In this document: in pieces, positions 1-6,402 of the stretch
How the letters are laid out: each line of letters opens with the position of its first letter
How positions within the stretch are numbered: position 1 is the stretch's first letter
Assembly: GCA_002311315.1 (NCBI GenBank)
Contig: DBZZ01000073.1
Coordinates: forward strand, 23,547 to 29,965
DNA from: Methylococcaceae bacterium UBA1147
GTDB lineage: Bacteria > Pseudomonadota > Gammaproteobacteria > Methylococcales > UBA1147
Direction of reading: 5' to 3'
Length of the DNA stretch: 6,419 nt
Position numbers and translations under genes: made by a program
The notes under the pieces: generated by a model
What the model was told of the DNA's origin: nothing
The model's database searches: none
Seen by the model: the letters and a program-made list of their open reading frames with translations, nothing else

Positions 1-888
1 CGGTATGCCCCGTTGCTTTTTGTCATCGGCACCGGTCTGCTGCTCGCGGTTCTCATCGGCGGCGATATTGGAAAAGGGGCGCAACGCTGGTTAAACCTTG
101 GTTTTTTTCGATTTCAGCCCGCCGAAATGATCAAGATTTCCACACCCATGATCATCGCCTGGTATCTTGCCGAGCACGTCCTGCCACCGCAAAGACGACA
201 GATCATGATCACTGCGGGACTCATCGCAATTCCTACCCTGCTGATTGCCAAGCAGCCTGATCTGGGCACCTCGCTTCTGGTCGCGGCTTCAGGCACCGCA
301 GTCCTGTTCATGTCGGGAATTCCCTGGTGGTTCCAGATCCGATGCGTCGTTCTGCTTGCCGGGCTGACGCCGATTTTGTGGCACTTCATGCACGATTACC
401 AGAAAGCTCGGATCATGACTTTTCTGAATCCGGAAGCCGACCCTCTCGGCAAGGGCTACCACATCATTCAATCGAAGATCGCAATCGGTTCCGGAGGCAT
501 TTATGGCAAGGGCTGGCTAAACGGAACCCAGGCCCATCTCGAATTTCTGCCGGAACGTTCGACCGATTTCATTTTTGCCGTATTCGCAGAGGAATTCGGA
601 CTGCTGGGCTGCTTGGGACTGTTGACGGTTTACCTGCTAATCTGCTGCCGCTGCCTGTATATCACGGTTCACGCCCAGGACACATTCAGCCGGCTGCTTG
701 CCGGCAGCCTGTCCATCACATTCTTCATCTACGTCTTCGTCAACGTCGGCATGGTCATCGGCATCCTTCCGGTCGTCGGGGTCCCACTCCCTCTGGTCAG
801 TTACGGCGGAACATCGATGGTGACCTTGCTTGCCGGATTCGGTATCCTTATGTCGATTCACACACACCGGCGATTATTACCTGTATAG
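1..888 (+). CDS. rodA: RodA, SEDS peptidoglycan glycosyltransferase (5' end outside window)
   Basis: This is the C-terminal 295 residues of RodA, the multispanning inner-membrane enzyme that polymerises lipid II into glycan strands with PBP2 in the elongasome. The frame is open from base 1. By comparison with the 370-residue E. coli protein as I recall it, about 75 N-terminal residues lie upstream. Visible family blocks are GKGAQRWL followed by FQPAEMIK near the start, KQPDLGTSLL, DPLGKGYHIIQSKIAIGSGG, LPERSTDFIFAVFAEE, and the C-terminal GILPVVGVPLPLVSYGG. The Asp in TDFIF (codon 565-567) matches the essential SEDS aspartate (D262 in E. coli RodA). Several hydrophobic segments fit the latter part of a 10-TM SEDS fold. 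The protein ends at HTHRRLLPV with TAG. mltB starts 41 bases downstream, so the two are probably cotranscribed. FtsW is the alternative paralogue, but these blocks and the neighbours favour RodA. Confidence 0.96.
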   Translation, partial: RYAPLLFVIGTGLLLAVLIGGDIGKGAQRWLNLGFFRFQPAEMIKISTPMIIAWYLAEHVLPPQRRQIMITAGLIAIPTLLIAKQPDLGTSLLVAASGTAVLFMSGIPWWFQIRCVVLLAGLTPILWHFMHDYQKARIMTFLNPEADPLGKGYHIIQSKIAIGSGGIYGKGWLNGTQAHLEFLPERSTDFIFAVFAEEFGLLGCLGLLTVYLLICCRCLYITVHAQDTFSRLLAGSLSITFFIYVFVNVGMVIGILPVVGVPLPLVSYGGTSMVTLLAGFGILMSIHTHRRLLPV

Positions 889-929
889 ACAAACACTTAC
901 TAATGCTCCCTAATAAGGATTTTAAGTCT

Positions 930-1961
930 ATGTACAAGACCCCGAAAGAGCGCCTGCCTCGCTGGCCCATGATTCAAAACCTATCCGTCTTTTGGCTTGC
1001 CTTGTTGTTGCTGTGTTCCGGGTTCGGTCATGCTGCTCCCCCACTGACCGATCGCGAAGACGTCGGTAAATTTATCAGAAAAATGACTAAAGAGCATGGC
1101 TTTGACCGGCAGCAATTGACCAGCGTATTCCAAAAGATCAGGCTGAAAGACAGCATCATCCGAGCGATTACCCGCCCCGCTGAATCCAAACCCTGGCATA
1201 CCTACCGCAAGATATTCATTACCAACAATCGAATCAACCGGGGCGTGGATTTCTGGCACAGCAATGCCGCGATCCTCGCTGAAGTTGAAAAACAATATGG
1301 TGTTCCTGCCGAGATCATTGTCGCAATCATCGGAGTGGAAACGGGCTACGGTAGAAACACGGGGTCCTACCGAGTCGCCGATGCCCTTTCAACGCTCGCA
1401 TTCGAGTATCCGAAAAGAAGCTCTTTCTTTAGCCGGGAACTGGAGCACTTCCTGGTCTTGTGCCGGGAAGAAAACATCGACCCTCTGATTCCGGTCGGTT
1501 CTTACGCGGGTGCAATGGGTATTCCCCAGTTCATGCCTAGCAGTTACCGCAGTTATGCCGTCGACCAGAACCAAGATGGCAGGCGGGATATCTGGAAAAG
1601 CAACCACGACGCCATTGGCAGCGTTTCGAACTACTTCAAAAAACACAGATGGATTCCCTCTGCTCCCATCGTGTTTCCGGCCAGGCCCGAAGGGGATGAA
1701 TTCAGGAAACTGTTGAGTTCCGGACTCAAGCCGGACACGACCATTGGTCAGATCAGGGATGCCGGAATCAAGGTTCCGGCCGAAATCCAACCCGACCAAC
1801 AAGCAAAAGTGCTGGAACTGGAATCCAGCCAAGGGCCGGCGTACTGGGTTACGCTGACCAACTTCTACGTCATCACCCGCTACAACCATAGCCCCTTGTA
1901 CGCGATGGCCGTCTACCAACTCAGCCAGGAGATCGTGAACAAAAGAGACAACAAAACCTAG
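930..1961 (+). CDS. mltB: MltB/SltB1-type lytic murein transglycosylase B (family 3)
   Basis: This 343-residue periplasmic enzyme would cleave the MurNAc-GlcNAc bond to give 1,6-anhydroMurNAc ends. The catalytic Glu is E137 in the GVETGYGR motif, matching E162 of E. coli Slt35. GAMGIPQFMPSSY (194-206) is a conserved active-site block. DQNQDGRRDIW (212-222) matches the EF-hand-like calcium loop of MltB. I chose the ATG at 930 because AAGGA lies about 10 bases upstream and because it supplies a basic n-region (K3, K6, R8, R11) before the hydrophobic core at 18-28. An ATG at 969 would leave the signal peptide with no positive charge; an ATG at 903 is also possible. The signal ends at GHA/AP, so cleavage after A35 by signal peptidase I is likely. 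C29 is preceded by LLLL, which is not a lipobox, so unlike E. coli MltB the protein looks soluble, as SltB1 of Pseudomonas is. It sits between rodA and the rlpA remnant. Confidence 0.95.
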   Translation: MYKTPKERLPRWPMIQNLSVFWLALLLLCSGFGHAAPPLTDREDVGKFIRKMTKEHGFDRQQLTSVFQKIRLKDSIIRAITRPAESKPWHTYRKIFITNNRINRGVDFWHSNAAILAEVEKQYGVPAEIIVAIIGVETGYGRNTGSYRVADALSTLAFEYPKRSSFFSRELEHFLVLCREENIDPLIPVGSYAGAMGIPQFMPSSYRSYAVDQNQDGRRDIWKSNHDAIGSVSNYFKKHRWIPSAPIVFPARPEGDEFRKLLSSGLKPDTTIGQIRDAGIKVPAEIQPDQQAKVLELESSQGPAYWVTLTNFYVITRYNHSPLYAMAVYQLSQEIVNKRDNKT

Positions 1962-1969
1962 GGTCTACT

Positions 1970-2763
1970 ATGGTTGTCCTGCATCAACTATCCCGAAAAC
2001 ATTACACGGCACTGGGCCCGATCAGGCGATCGGCCATTCTCCTGGCAACCGCGCTCATCGTACTCCATGGCTGCTCCACACCCAATCAAACCGTCAGGCA
2101 TGAACCCAGAAGCCGACACGGAGATCCGCCATCTTTTACGAGGTTTTGGGCAAGCGTTATCGTATCATGGAGACATCACCGGCTTTGTCCAGAGAGGCCT
2201 CGCCGCGTCTCGTGGTACGGAAAGACATGCCATGGACGCAGGACGTCCAGTGGTGAGATCTACGACATGTATGGGATGACCGCGGCACACAAGACCCTGT
2301 CTCTGCCAAGCTACGTCGAGGTCAGAAATCTAGAAAACGAACCATTGTTGTCCGAGTCAACGATCGGGGACCGTTCCACGAGGGACAGATTATCGATCTA
2401 CCGTACACCGCGGCCAAAAAAATAGAAATCGTTCATAAGGGAACCGCTCGGGTGCAAATCCGAGATATCATGCCCGCGGTCGCATTGGAGATAAAACAGG
2501 ATGCTACGACAGATTCACAGCAACTGTACGTTCGGTTCGGTACCTTCAGGGATCTCAGGAACGCGACTAAACTGCTGGGCGGCGTTCACCAGTCCGGGCT
2601 TCCCGACAAGCGGATCAAAGCTGGAAAGATCAATCGAAAAAAACTCTACAGGGTCTAACTTGGACCCATAGCGAGTGCGAACGAAGCCGAACAGTTGCTC
2701 GAAAAAGTTGTCCGGCTGAGATTTACCTCGGCACAGTTGATCAATGACGAACCAGACAGTTGA
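1970..2763 (+). pseudogene. rlpA: rlpA pseudogene: septal lytic transglycosylase lipoprotein with four frameshifts and a nonsense codon
   Basis: The ATG at 1970 lies 8 bases after the mltB stop. It opens a lipoprotein signal with basic RR at 19-20, a hydrophobic core, and LHGC with Cys35. Homology then jumps frame. HEPRSRHGDPPSF is followed after about 2137 by YEVLGKRYRIMETS, after about 2181 by GFVQRGLA, after about 2210 by SWYGK, TSSGEIYD and MTAAHKTL, and after about 2338 by RTIVVRVNDRGPFHEG. The last frame runs on through HKGTARV and a SPOR domain starting QQLYVRFGTFRDL. In YRV*LGPIAS the TAA at 2656-2658 replaces one codon. The same frame then continues in homologous sequence (EAEQLLEK, TSAQLIND) to TGA at 2761-2763. 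Each shift equals one missing base modulo 3, and 794 plus 4 gives 798, exactly 266 codons. The residues matching proposed RlpA catalytic positions (E and D of GEIYD, H of TAAH) survive. RlpA normally cuts stem-free glycans at the septum; this copy cannot make the whole protein. Confidence 0.93.
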
Positions 2764-2781
2764 ACCCGGCTGTTCTACAAT
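2753..2781 (+). promoter_or_regulatory. candidate sigma70 promoter for dacA
   Basis: CAGACA at 2753-2758 (4 of 6 matches to TTGACA) is separated by 17 bases from TACAAT at 2776-2781 (5 of 6 matches to TATAAT). Initiation would fall near 2788, giving a leader of about 32 bases before the dacA ATG. The -35 element and start of the spacer lie inside the last codons of the rlpA remnant. If used, it would let dacA be expressed independently of transcription through the decayed gene. This is a pattern match only. Confidence 0.4.
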
Positions 2782-2819
2782 AGTCCAACCTCATTCAATC
2801 TTTCTCTTTTCAGTATCGT

Positions 2820-3974
2820 ATGAAACTAACCAGGCAGCTAAGGTGTGCGGTTCTGCTCACATCCATATTCTTATACACCGGTATCGGCCTCGCTGCACAG
2901 CGTGTCCTTATCCCGGAACCACCGGCTCTAGCCGCGAAAGCCTATTTCCTGACCGATTTTGACAGCAGCAAAGTTCTGGCGGAACACAATGCAGACGAAA
3001 GGCTTGCCCCTGCAAGCCTGACCAAGATCATGACGGCCTATGTTGCCTTCCAGGAACTGATGGACGGAAATATTTCTCTGGAGGACCGAGTCACCATCAG
3101 CGAGAAAGCCTGGAAAACACTGGGCTCACGGATGTTCATCGAAGTTAACAAGCAGGTCGAAGTCGAGAAACTGCTGAAAGGAGTCATCATTTCATCTGGA
3201 AACGACGCCAGCGTCGCACTGGCTGAACATATTGCAGGCAACGAATCAACTTTCGCAGACCTGATGAACCAAACCGCGGAACGGCTGGGCATGTTCGGCA
3301 CTCATTTTGTCAACAGCATGGGGCTGCCGAGCCCGGACCACTATTCGACCGCCCGCGACCTTGCTACGCTGACACGCGCCCTGATCCGGGACTTTCCGGA
3401 ATACTACGAATGGCATGCGATTCGGGAGTTCAGTTTCAACAATATCACACAGCAGAACCGCAACAAGCTGCTGTGGCGTGACTCCAGTGTCGACGGAGTC
3501 AAGACTGGACATACCGAAGGCGCTGGTTATTGCCTGGTGGCTTCGGCAAAGAAGGGAGACATGCGCCTGATTTCCGTGGTCATGGGCACGAAAAGTACCG
3601 CCGCACGGGCGAGCCAGAACCAGGCTCTCCTGAACTACGGATTCCGTTTCTTCGTCACCCAGCTTCTTTACACAGCCAACGAGGCACTGGCACGGGCGCG
3701 CATCTGGAAAGGGCAAGAAAAGATGCTGCAACTCGGTTTGGCTGAAGACCTTTATGTAACCGTACCCAGGCGCTATCTCAATGACCTGCAGGCAAAAACC
3801 GAGGTGTCGGGAAAAATCATGGCGCCAGTCAGCCAGGGAGACACACTGGGTACGCTTGCCATTCTGCTCGGCGAACAGGTCTACCGGACCGAACCGCTAA
3901 CCGCACTGAAAGAAATTCCGCTAGGCAGTTTTTTTCGACAAATGTACGACAAGGCACTGTTGTTTCTCGAATAA
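2820..3974 (+). CDS. dacA: D-alanyl-D-alanine carboxypeptidase, PBP5/6 family
   Basis: This 384-residue low-molecular-mass penicillin-binding protein would remove the terminal D-Ala from pentapeptide stems, controlling cross-linking and cell shape. All three active-site motifs are present: S66-L-T-K69 (SxxK, nucleophile Ser66) in APASLTKIMTAY, S126-G-N128 (SxN) in SSGNDASVALAEHIAG, and K228-T-G230 in VDGVKTGHTEGAGYC. A signal peptide starts MKLTRQLR, has a hydrophobic core to about residue 24, and ends near GLA/AQ or LAA/Q. Residues about 286-365 form the C-terminal beta-rich PBP5 domain. The final 18 residues, including GSFFRQMYDKALLFLE, fit the amphipathic helix that tethers this family to the outer face of the inner membrane. 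The length is normal. The ATG at 2820 gives a full signal peptide, although the preceding pyrimidine-rich sequence shows no clear Shine-Dalgarno. The paralogues dacA, dacC and dacD cannot be separated with certainty; the symbol follows gene order. Confidence 0.96.
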   Translation: MKLTRQLRCAVLLTSIFLYTGIGLAAQRVLIPEPPALAAKAYFLTDFDSSKVLAEHNADERLAPASLTKIMTAYVAFQELMDGNISLEDRVTISEKAWKTLGSRMFIEVNKQVEVEKLLKGVIISSGNDASVALAEHIAGNESTFADLMNQTAERLGMFGTHFVNSMGLPSPDHYSTARDLATLTRALIRDFPEYYEWHAIREFSFNNITQQNRNKLLWRDSSVDGVKTGHTEGAGYCLVASAKKGDMRLISVVMGTKSTAARASQNQALLNYGFRFFVTQLLYTANEALARARIWKGQEKMLQLGLAEDLYVTVPRRYLNDLQAKTEVSGKIMAPVSQGDTLGTLAILLGEQVYRTEPLTALKEIPLGSFFRQMYDKALLFLE

Positions 3975-3979
3975 CCAGG

Positions 3980-4030
3980 CCAGCGGCCTATGGGTTTTAA
4001 CCAGAAAAACATCTTCTGACCAGTGGCCTA
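3980..4030 (+). repeat. short imperfect direct repeat between dacA and ybeD
   Basis: CCAGCGGCCTA at 3980-3990 recurs as CCAGTGGCCTA at 4020-4030, with 10 of 11 bases identical and a start-to-start distance of exactly 40 bases. The first copy overlaps a small hairpin, AGGCC-AGC-GGCCT (3977-3989). The repeat lies in the 138-base dacA-ybeD gap (3975-4112), where I found no convincing promoter or coding sequence. Its function is unknown and chance is possible. Confidence 0.4.
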
Positions 4031-4112
4031 AGCAGCTCGTGGCCGGCTATCGAGTCCCAGCCTTGTCTTGGCCGCCAACGGATTCATCCAGTCATCTGAC
4101 CTTGGGCAAACC

Positions 4113-4379
4113 ATGAACGACGACGAAACCCTGCTGCAATTTCCGTGCAAATTCCCGATCAAGGCCATGGGTCTGAATAGTCATGACTTCGACACCCGGG
4201 TGGTGGAAATTGTCAGGCGACATTCACCGGACATCCCCGAAGGGGCGGTCAACTCCCGGATAAGCAAGAGTGCGAAATACATCTCCGTTACCGTCACCAT
4301 TACCGCCCAGAGCAAAGCCCAAGTCGACGCGATTTACCTGGACCTGACCGAGGCGAAAGAAGTCGTGATGGCCCTCTGA
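4113..4379 (+). CDS. ybeD: YbeD/DUF493 family small regulatory-like protein
   Basis: This 88-residue cytoplasmic protein belongs to the YbeD (DUF493) family, which has an ACT-like alpha/beta fold and no firmly established biochemical role. Features shared with the 87-residue E. coli protein are LLQFPCKFPIKAMG near the N-terminus, a VVEIVRRHSPD helix, a middle strand region KYISVTVTITAQS, and a C-terminal DLTEAKEVVMAL ending in hydrophobic residues. The frame is open further upstream, to a TTG at 4068. I chose the ATG at 4113 because it gives the family length and the upstream residues resemble nothing conserved. The ribosome binding site is weak. The stop codon overlaps the lipB start (TGATG), so translation is probably coupled. 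The constant pairing with lipB in gammaproteobacteria suggests, but does not show, a link to lipoate metabolism. Confidence 0.93.
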   Translation: MNDDETLLQFPCKFPIKAMGLNSHDFDTRVVEIVRRHSPDIPEGAVNSRISKSAKYISVTVTITAQSKAQVDAIYLDLTEAKEVVMAL

Positions 4380-5059
4380 TGAAATCAAGACCCGTCCGAA
4401 TCCGGTTCCTGGGGTTGCGGGACTACTCAGAGTACTGGCAGAAAATGAAGACATTCACCGACAGCCGTAGCCGGGGAACTTGCGATGAAATCTGGCTGCT
4501 CGAACATCCCCCGGTCTACACGCAGGGACTCAACGGAAAACCAGAACATATCCTCGACCCTGGATCAATCCCGGTTATCCGATCGGATCGAGGGGGTCAG
4601 GCCACCTACCATGGGCCGGGACAACTGGTGATGTACACGCTGCTCGACATCCGGCACCGCAAGATCGGAATACGGCAACTCGTTTCCATGCTGGAACAAT
4701 CGGCGATTGATACGCTCAAACAGTATGGAATCGATGCCCAATCAAGGGCAGACGCGCCTGGGGTCTACGTTGATGGCAGCAAGATCGCTTCAATAGGACT
4801 GCGGGTTCGGCGCGGTTGCAGCTACCACGGAATGAGCCTCAATGTGGCGGGCGACCTCTCTCCCTTCAGTGGCATCAATGTCTGCGGGTTTCCTTCACTT
4901 TCGGTAACAAGTCTGTATGACCTCCATGGGCCCCGACTCTGCCATGAGGTTGCCATCCCCCTCGTCTATCACTTCCTCGACTGCCTGGGAGAGTCAGCTG
5001 AATCAAACAATGTCAGTATCGATCCACTGCCCACGCCGCTTGCGAACCTTGATAGCTGA
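4379..5059 (+). CDS. lipB: LipB, lipoyl(octanoyl) transferase
   Basis: This 226-residue cytoplasmic enzyme would move the octanoyl group from acyl carrier protein onto the lipoyl-domain lysine of 2-oxoacid dehydrogenases and the glycine cleavage H protein, the first step of lipoate assembly. RGGQATYHGPGQLVMY (71-86) is the family signature. Lys135 in DGSKIASIGLRV and Cys169 in GINVCGF fall at the same numbers as the E. coli catalytic pair K135/C169. The Cys carries the thioester-linked octanoyl intermediate. SYHGMSLNV (148-156) is another conserved block. The ATG overlaps the ybeD TGA by one base, which fixes the start and implies translational coupling. The length is slightly above the 213-residue E. 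coli enzyme because of a short polar, proline-containing tail after about residue 205. Upstream of LipA in both pathway and gene order. Confidence 0.97.
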   Translation: MKSRPVRIRFLGLRDYSEYWQKMKTFTDSRSRGTCDEIWLLEHPPVYTQGLNGKPEHILDPGSIPVIRSDRGGQATYHGPGQLVMYTLLDIRHRKIGIRQLVSMLEQSAIDTLKQYGIDAQSRADAPGVYVDGSKIASIGLRVRRGCSYHGMSLNVAGDLSPFSGINVCGFPSLSVTSLYDLHGPRLCHEVAIPLVYHFLDCLGESAESNNVSIDPLPTPLANLDS

Positions 5060-5157
5060 TCGGGCGGATTAGCGATACACTGGAAATATCCTCGAGGCAG
5101 TCCCGACAGGCAAGCAGGGACACCATAAAAGCTTCGGTACAAGACCAAGACCACCCC

Positions 5158-6126
5158 ATGTCAGACCGATCCGATTACAACGCTCCTTCACGCAACCAAC
5201 CGAAAACCCACCACAGGAACCGGGACAAGCTTTCCCGTATTCCGGTTGAGGTTGTTCCCTCCGCACCGATCCGAAAACCACCCTGGATCCGGATTAAAGC
5301 TTCTTCCTCGGGAAAGGTGCAGCAGATGAAGAAACTGCTGCGAAGCCAACAACTGTATTCTGTGTGTGAAGAGGCCGCATGCCCCAACCTCGCCGAATGT
5401 TTCGCCAAAGGTACCGCGACCTTCATGATCATGGGAGACCTGTGCACCCGGCGTTGCCCATTCTGCGATGTCGCACACGGAAAACCCCTGCCCCTCGACG
5501 ATAAAGAACCCGGGCACCTGGCCAGCACGGTTTCCCGATTGAAACTTCGCTACGTGGTCATCACATCGGTGGATAGAGACGATTTGAGAGATGGGGGCGC
5601 AAGACACTTTGCGAAGTGCATTAAAGCAGTCAGGATTCTGAACCCGGAAACCCGGATCGAGATCCTGGTTCCCGATTTTCGCGGCCGCCTGGAGCCGGCG
5701 GTACAGGCCCTTGCCGCAAACCGGCCGGATGTCTTCAACCACAACCTGGAAACCGTACCCGGCCTCTACCGGAAAATCCGGCCCGGTGCCAGTTACAAGG
5801 GTTCACTGGAACTTCTGGAAAGATTCCATGAACGTCATCCGGGCATACCCACCAAATCCGGACTGATGTTAGGACTCGGTGAAGAAACCGGAGAGGTGGA
5901 AGCAGTCATGCTGGATCTTCGAGCCATCGGTTGCAGCATGCTGACACTCGGCCAGTACTTGCAGCCGAGCCGCGATCATCTGCCGGTCCAACGCTATGTA
6001 ACGCCAGAGGAATTTAACCAGCTTGCAGAATCCGGCAGGAAAATGGGCTTTGGCCACGTCGCCAGCGGTCCGCTGGTCCGTTCGTCGTACCATGCAGATA
6101 TCCAAGCTCGGGAACTGATCGGCTAA
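5158..6126 (+). CDS. lipA: LipA, lipoyl synthase (radical SAM)
   Basis: This 322-residue radical S-adenosylmethionine enzyme would insert two sulphur atoms into protein-bound octanoyl groups made by LipB, giving lipoyl cofactors. Both iron-sulphur sites are complete. C70, C75 and C81 (CxxxxC-x5-C in CEEAACPNLAEC) bind the auxiliary 4Fe-4S cluster that is consumed as sulphur donor. C96, C100 and C103 (CxxxCxxC in CTRRCPFC) bind the radical-SAM cluster. The C-terminal GPLVRSSYHAD holds the conserved RSSY serine that ligates the auxiliary cluster. Other family blocks are ITSVDRDDLRDGGA, FNHNLETV and TKSGLMLGLGE. The first 40 or so residues are basic and variable, as is usual. The ATG at 5158 gives the normal family length, with no strong Shine-Dalgarno upstream. 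A 98-base gap separates it from lipB; I saw no convincing promoter or terminator there, so readthrough from lipB is plausible. Confidence 0.98.
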   Translation: MSDRSDYNAPSRNQPKTHHRNRDKLSRIPVEVVPSAPIRKPPWIRIKASSSGKVQQMKKLLRSQQLYSVCEEAACPNLAECFAKGTATFMIMGDLCTRRCPFCDVAHGKPLPLDDKEPGHLASTVSRLKLRYVVITSVDRDDLRDGGARHFAKCIKAVRILNPETRIEILVPDFRGRLEPAVQALAANRPDVFNHNLETVPGLYRKIRPGASYKGSLELLERFHERHPGIPTKSGLMLGLGEETGEVEAVMLDLRAIGCSMLTLGQYLQPSRDHLPVQRYVTPEEFNQLAESGRKMGFGHVASGPLVRSSYHADIQARELIG

Positions 6127-6169
6127 ACCTGGCTCAGCCTGAAGAATCGTTCACCCTACCAGAATCGTG

Positions 6170-6175
6170 TAAAAT
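6170..6175 (+). promoter_or_regulatory. possible -10 element of the tRNA-Ser promoter
   Basis: TAAAAT at 6170-6175 matches the sigma70 -10 consensus in 5 of 6 positions and lies 53 bases upstream of the mature tRNA. The bases after it (CGC) would form a GC-rich discriminator like those of stringently controlled stable-RNA promoters. The -35 is poor: TTCACC at 6150-6155 leaves only 14 bases of spacer, and better-spaced hexamers match badly. Treat as tentative. Confidence 0.35.
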
Positions 6176-6228
6176 CGCACATCAAACCTCAATCGGTTTG
6201 TAGCCGGAAGCAGTTCTGTACAAGACAT

Positions 6229-6319
6229 GGAGAGGTACCGAAGCGGTCACACCGGCACCGACTCGAAATCGGTTGGTCCTTCACTGGGCACGCGGGTTCG
6301 AATCCCGCCCTCTCCGCCA
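6229..6319 (+). tRNA. tRNA-Ser(CGA), CCA encoded
   Basis: A complete class II tRNA of 91 bases decodes UCG. The acceptor stem pairs GGAGAGG (6229-6235) with CCTCTCC (6309-6315), followed by discriminator G6316 and encoded CCA (6317-6319). The anticodon stem ACCGA/TCGGT (6257-6261 with 6269-6273) encloses the 7-base loop CTCGAAA with anticodon CGA at 6264-6266. The long variable arm (about 6274-6291) can fold as GTCC paired with GGGC, which identifies serine rather than a class I tRNA. The T arm is GCGGG-TTCGAAT-CCCGC (6292-6308). U8, and a D stem CCG/CGG, are in place. All parts look functional. It is on the same strand as lipA, 102 bases after its stop, with the region between holding only a possible promoter. 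Confidence 0.97.
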
Positions 6320-6365
6320 TTATATTTACGTAAGATACTGATTTTTCAATTGTTTTATGTTATCG

Positions 6366-6402
6366 ATCTGAATCCTTTCCACGTTTTATTTCCGATTCAG
6401 AT
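6366..6402. repeat. 9-bp perfect inverted repeat downstream of tRNA-Ser
   Basis: ATCTGAATC at 6366-6374 is the exact reverse complement of GATTCAGAT at 6394-6402, with a 19-base loop. The arms contain few GC pairs and no T-run follows, so it does not look like a standard intrinsic terminator. It lies in the 31% GC tail that starts right after the tRNA CCA. It could be a protein-binding dyad or the edge of a different locus; the window ends too soon to tell. Confidence 0.5.

Noticed and set aside
327..929. N-terminal extension of the mltB frame into rodA
   Set aside because: The translation is Arg/His/Pro-rich out-of-frame rodA sequence; the signal peptide and ribosome binding site place the start at 930.
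1389..1919. Long antisense open frames, such as 176 codons opposite mltB and 184 codons opposite lipA (5188-5742)
   Set aside because: They lie opposite well-conserved genes, resemble no family, and reflect codon bias in the sense strand.
1974..2279. A 101-codon open frame overlapping the first part of rlpA
   Set aside because: Apart from parts that are out-of-frame RlpA homology fragments, its sequence resembles nothing; it is a by-product of the frameshifted pseudogene.
2452..2658. A 68-codon open frame starting with GTG that could pass as a small SPOR protein
   Set aside because: It is the tail of RlpA: the frame extends upstream without a stop through the VNDRGPF block, lacks its own signal peptide, and is cut by the in-frame TAA.
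3977..3997. Hairpin AGGCC-AGC-GGCCT followed by TTTT after dacA, as an intrinsic terminator
   Set aside because: The stem is only 5 bp and the four-base T-run is separated by ATGGG, so it is too weak to call.
5049..5081. lipA promoter: TTGATA (5049-5054) with TACACT (5076-5081)
   Set aside because: The 21-base spacer is too long for sigma70 and the -10 matches only 4 of 6.
5100..5121. GTCCC/GGGAC inverted repeat upstream of lipA as an operator
   Set aside because: Five base pairs with a 12-base loop is within chance expectation and matches no operator I recognise.
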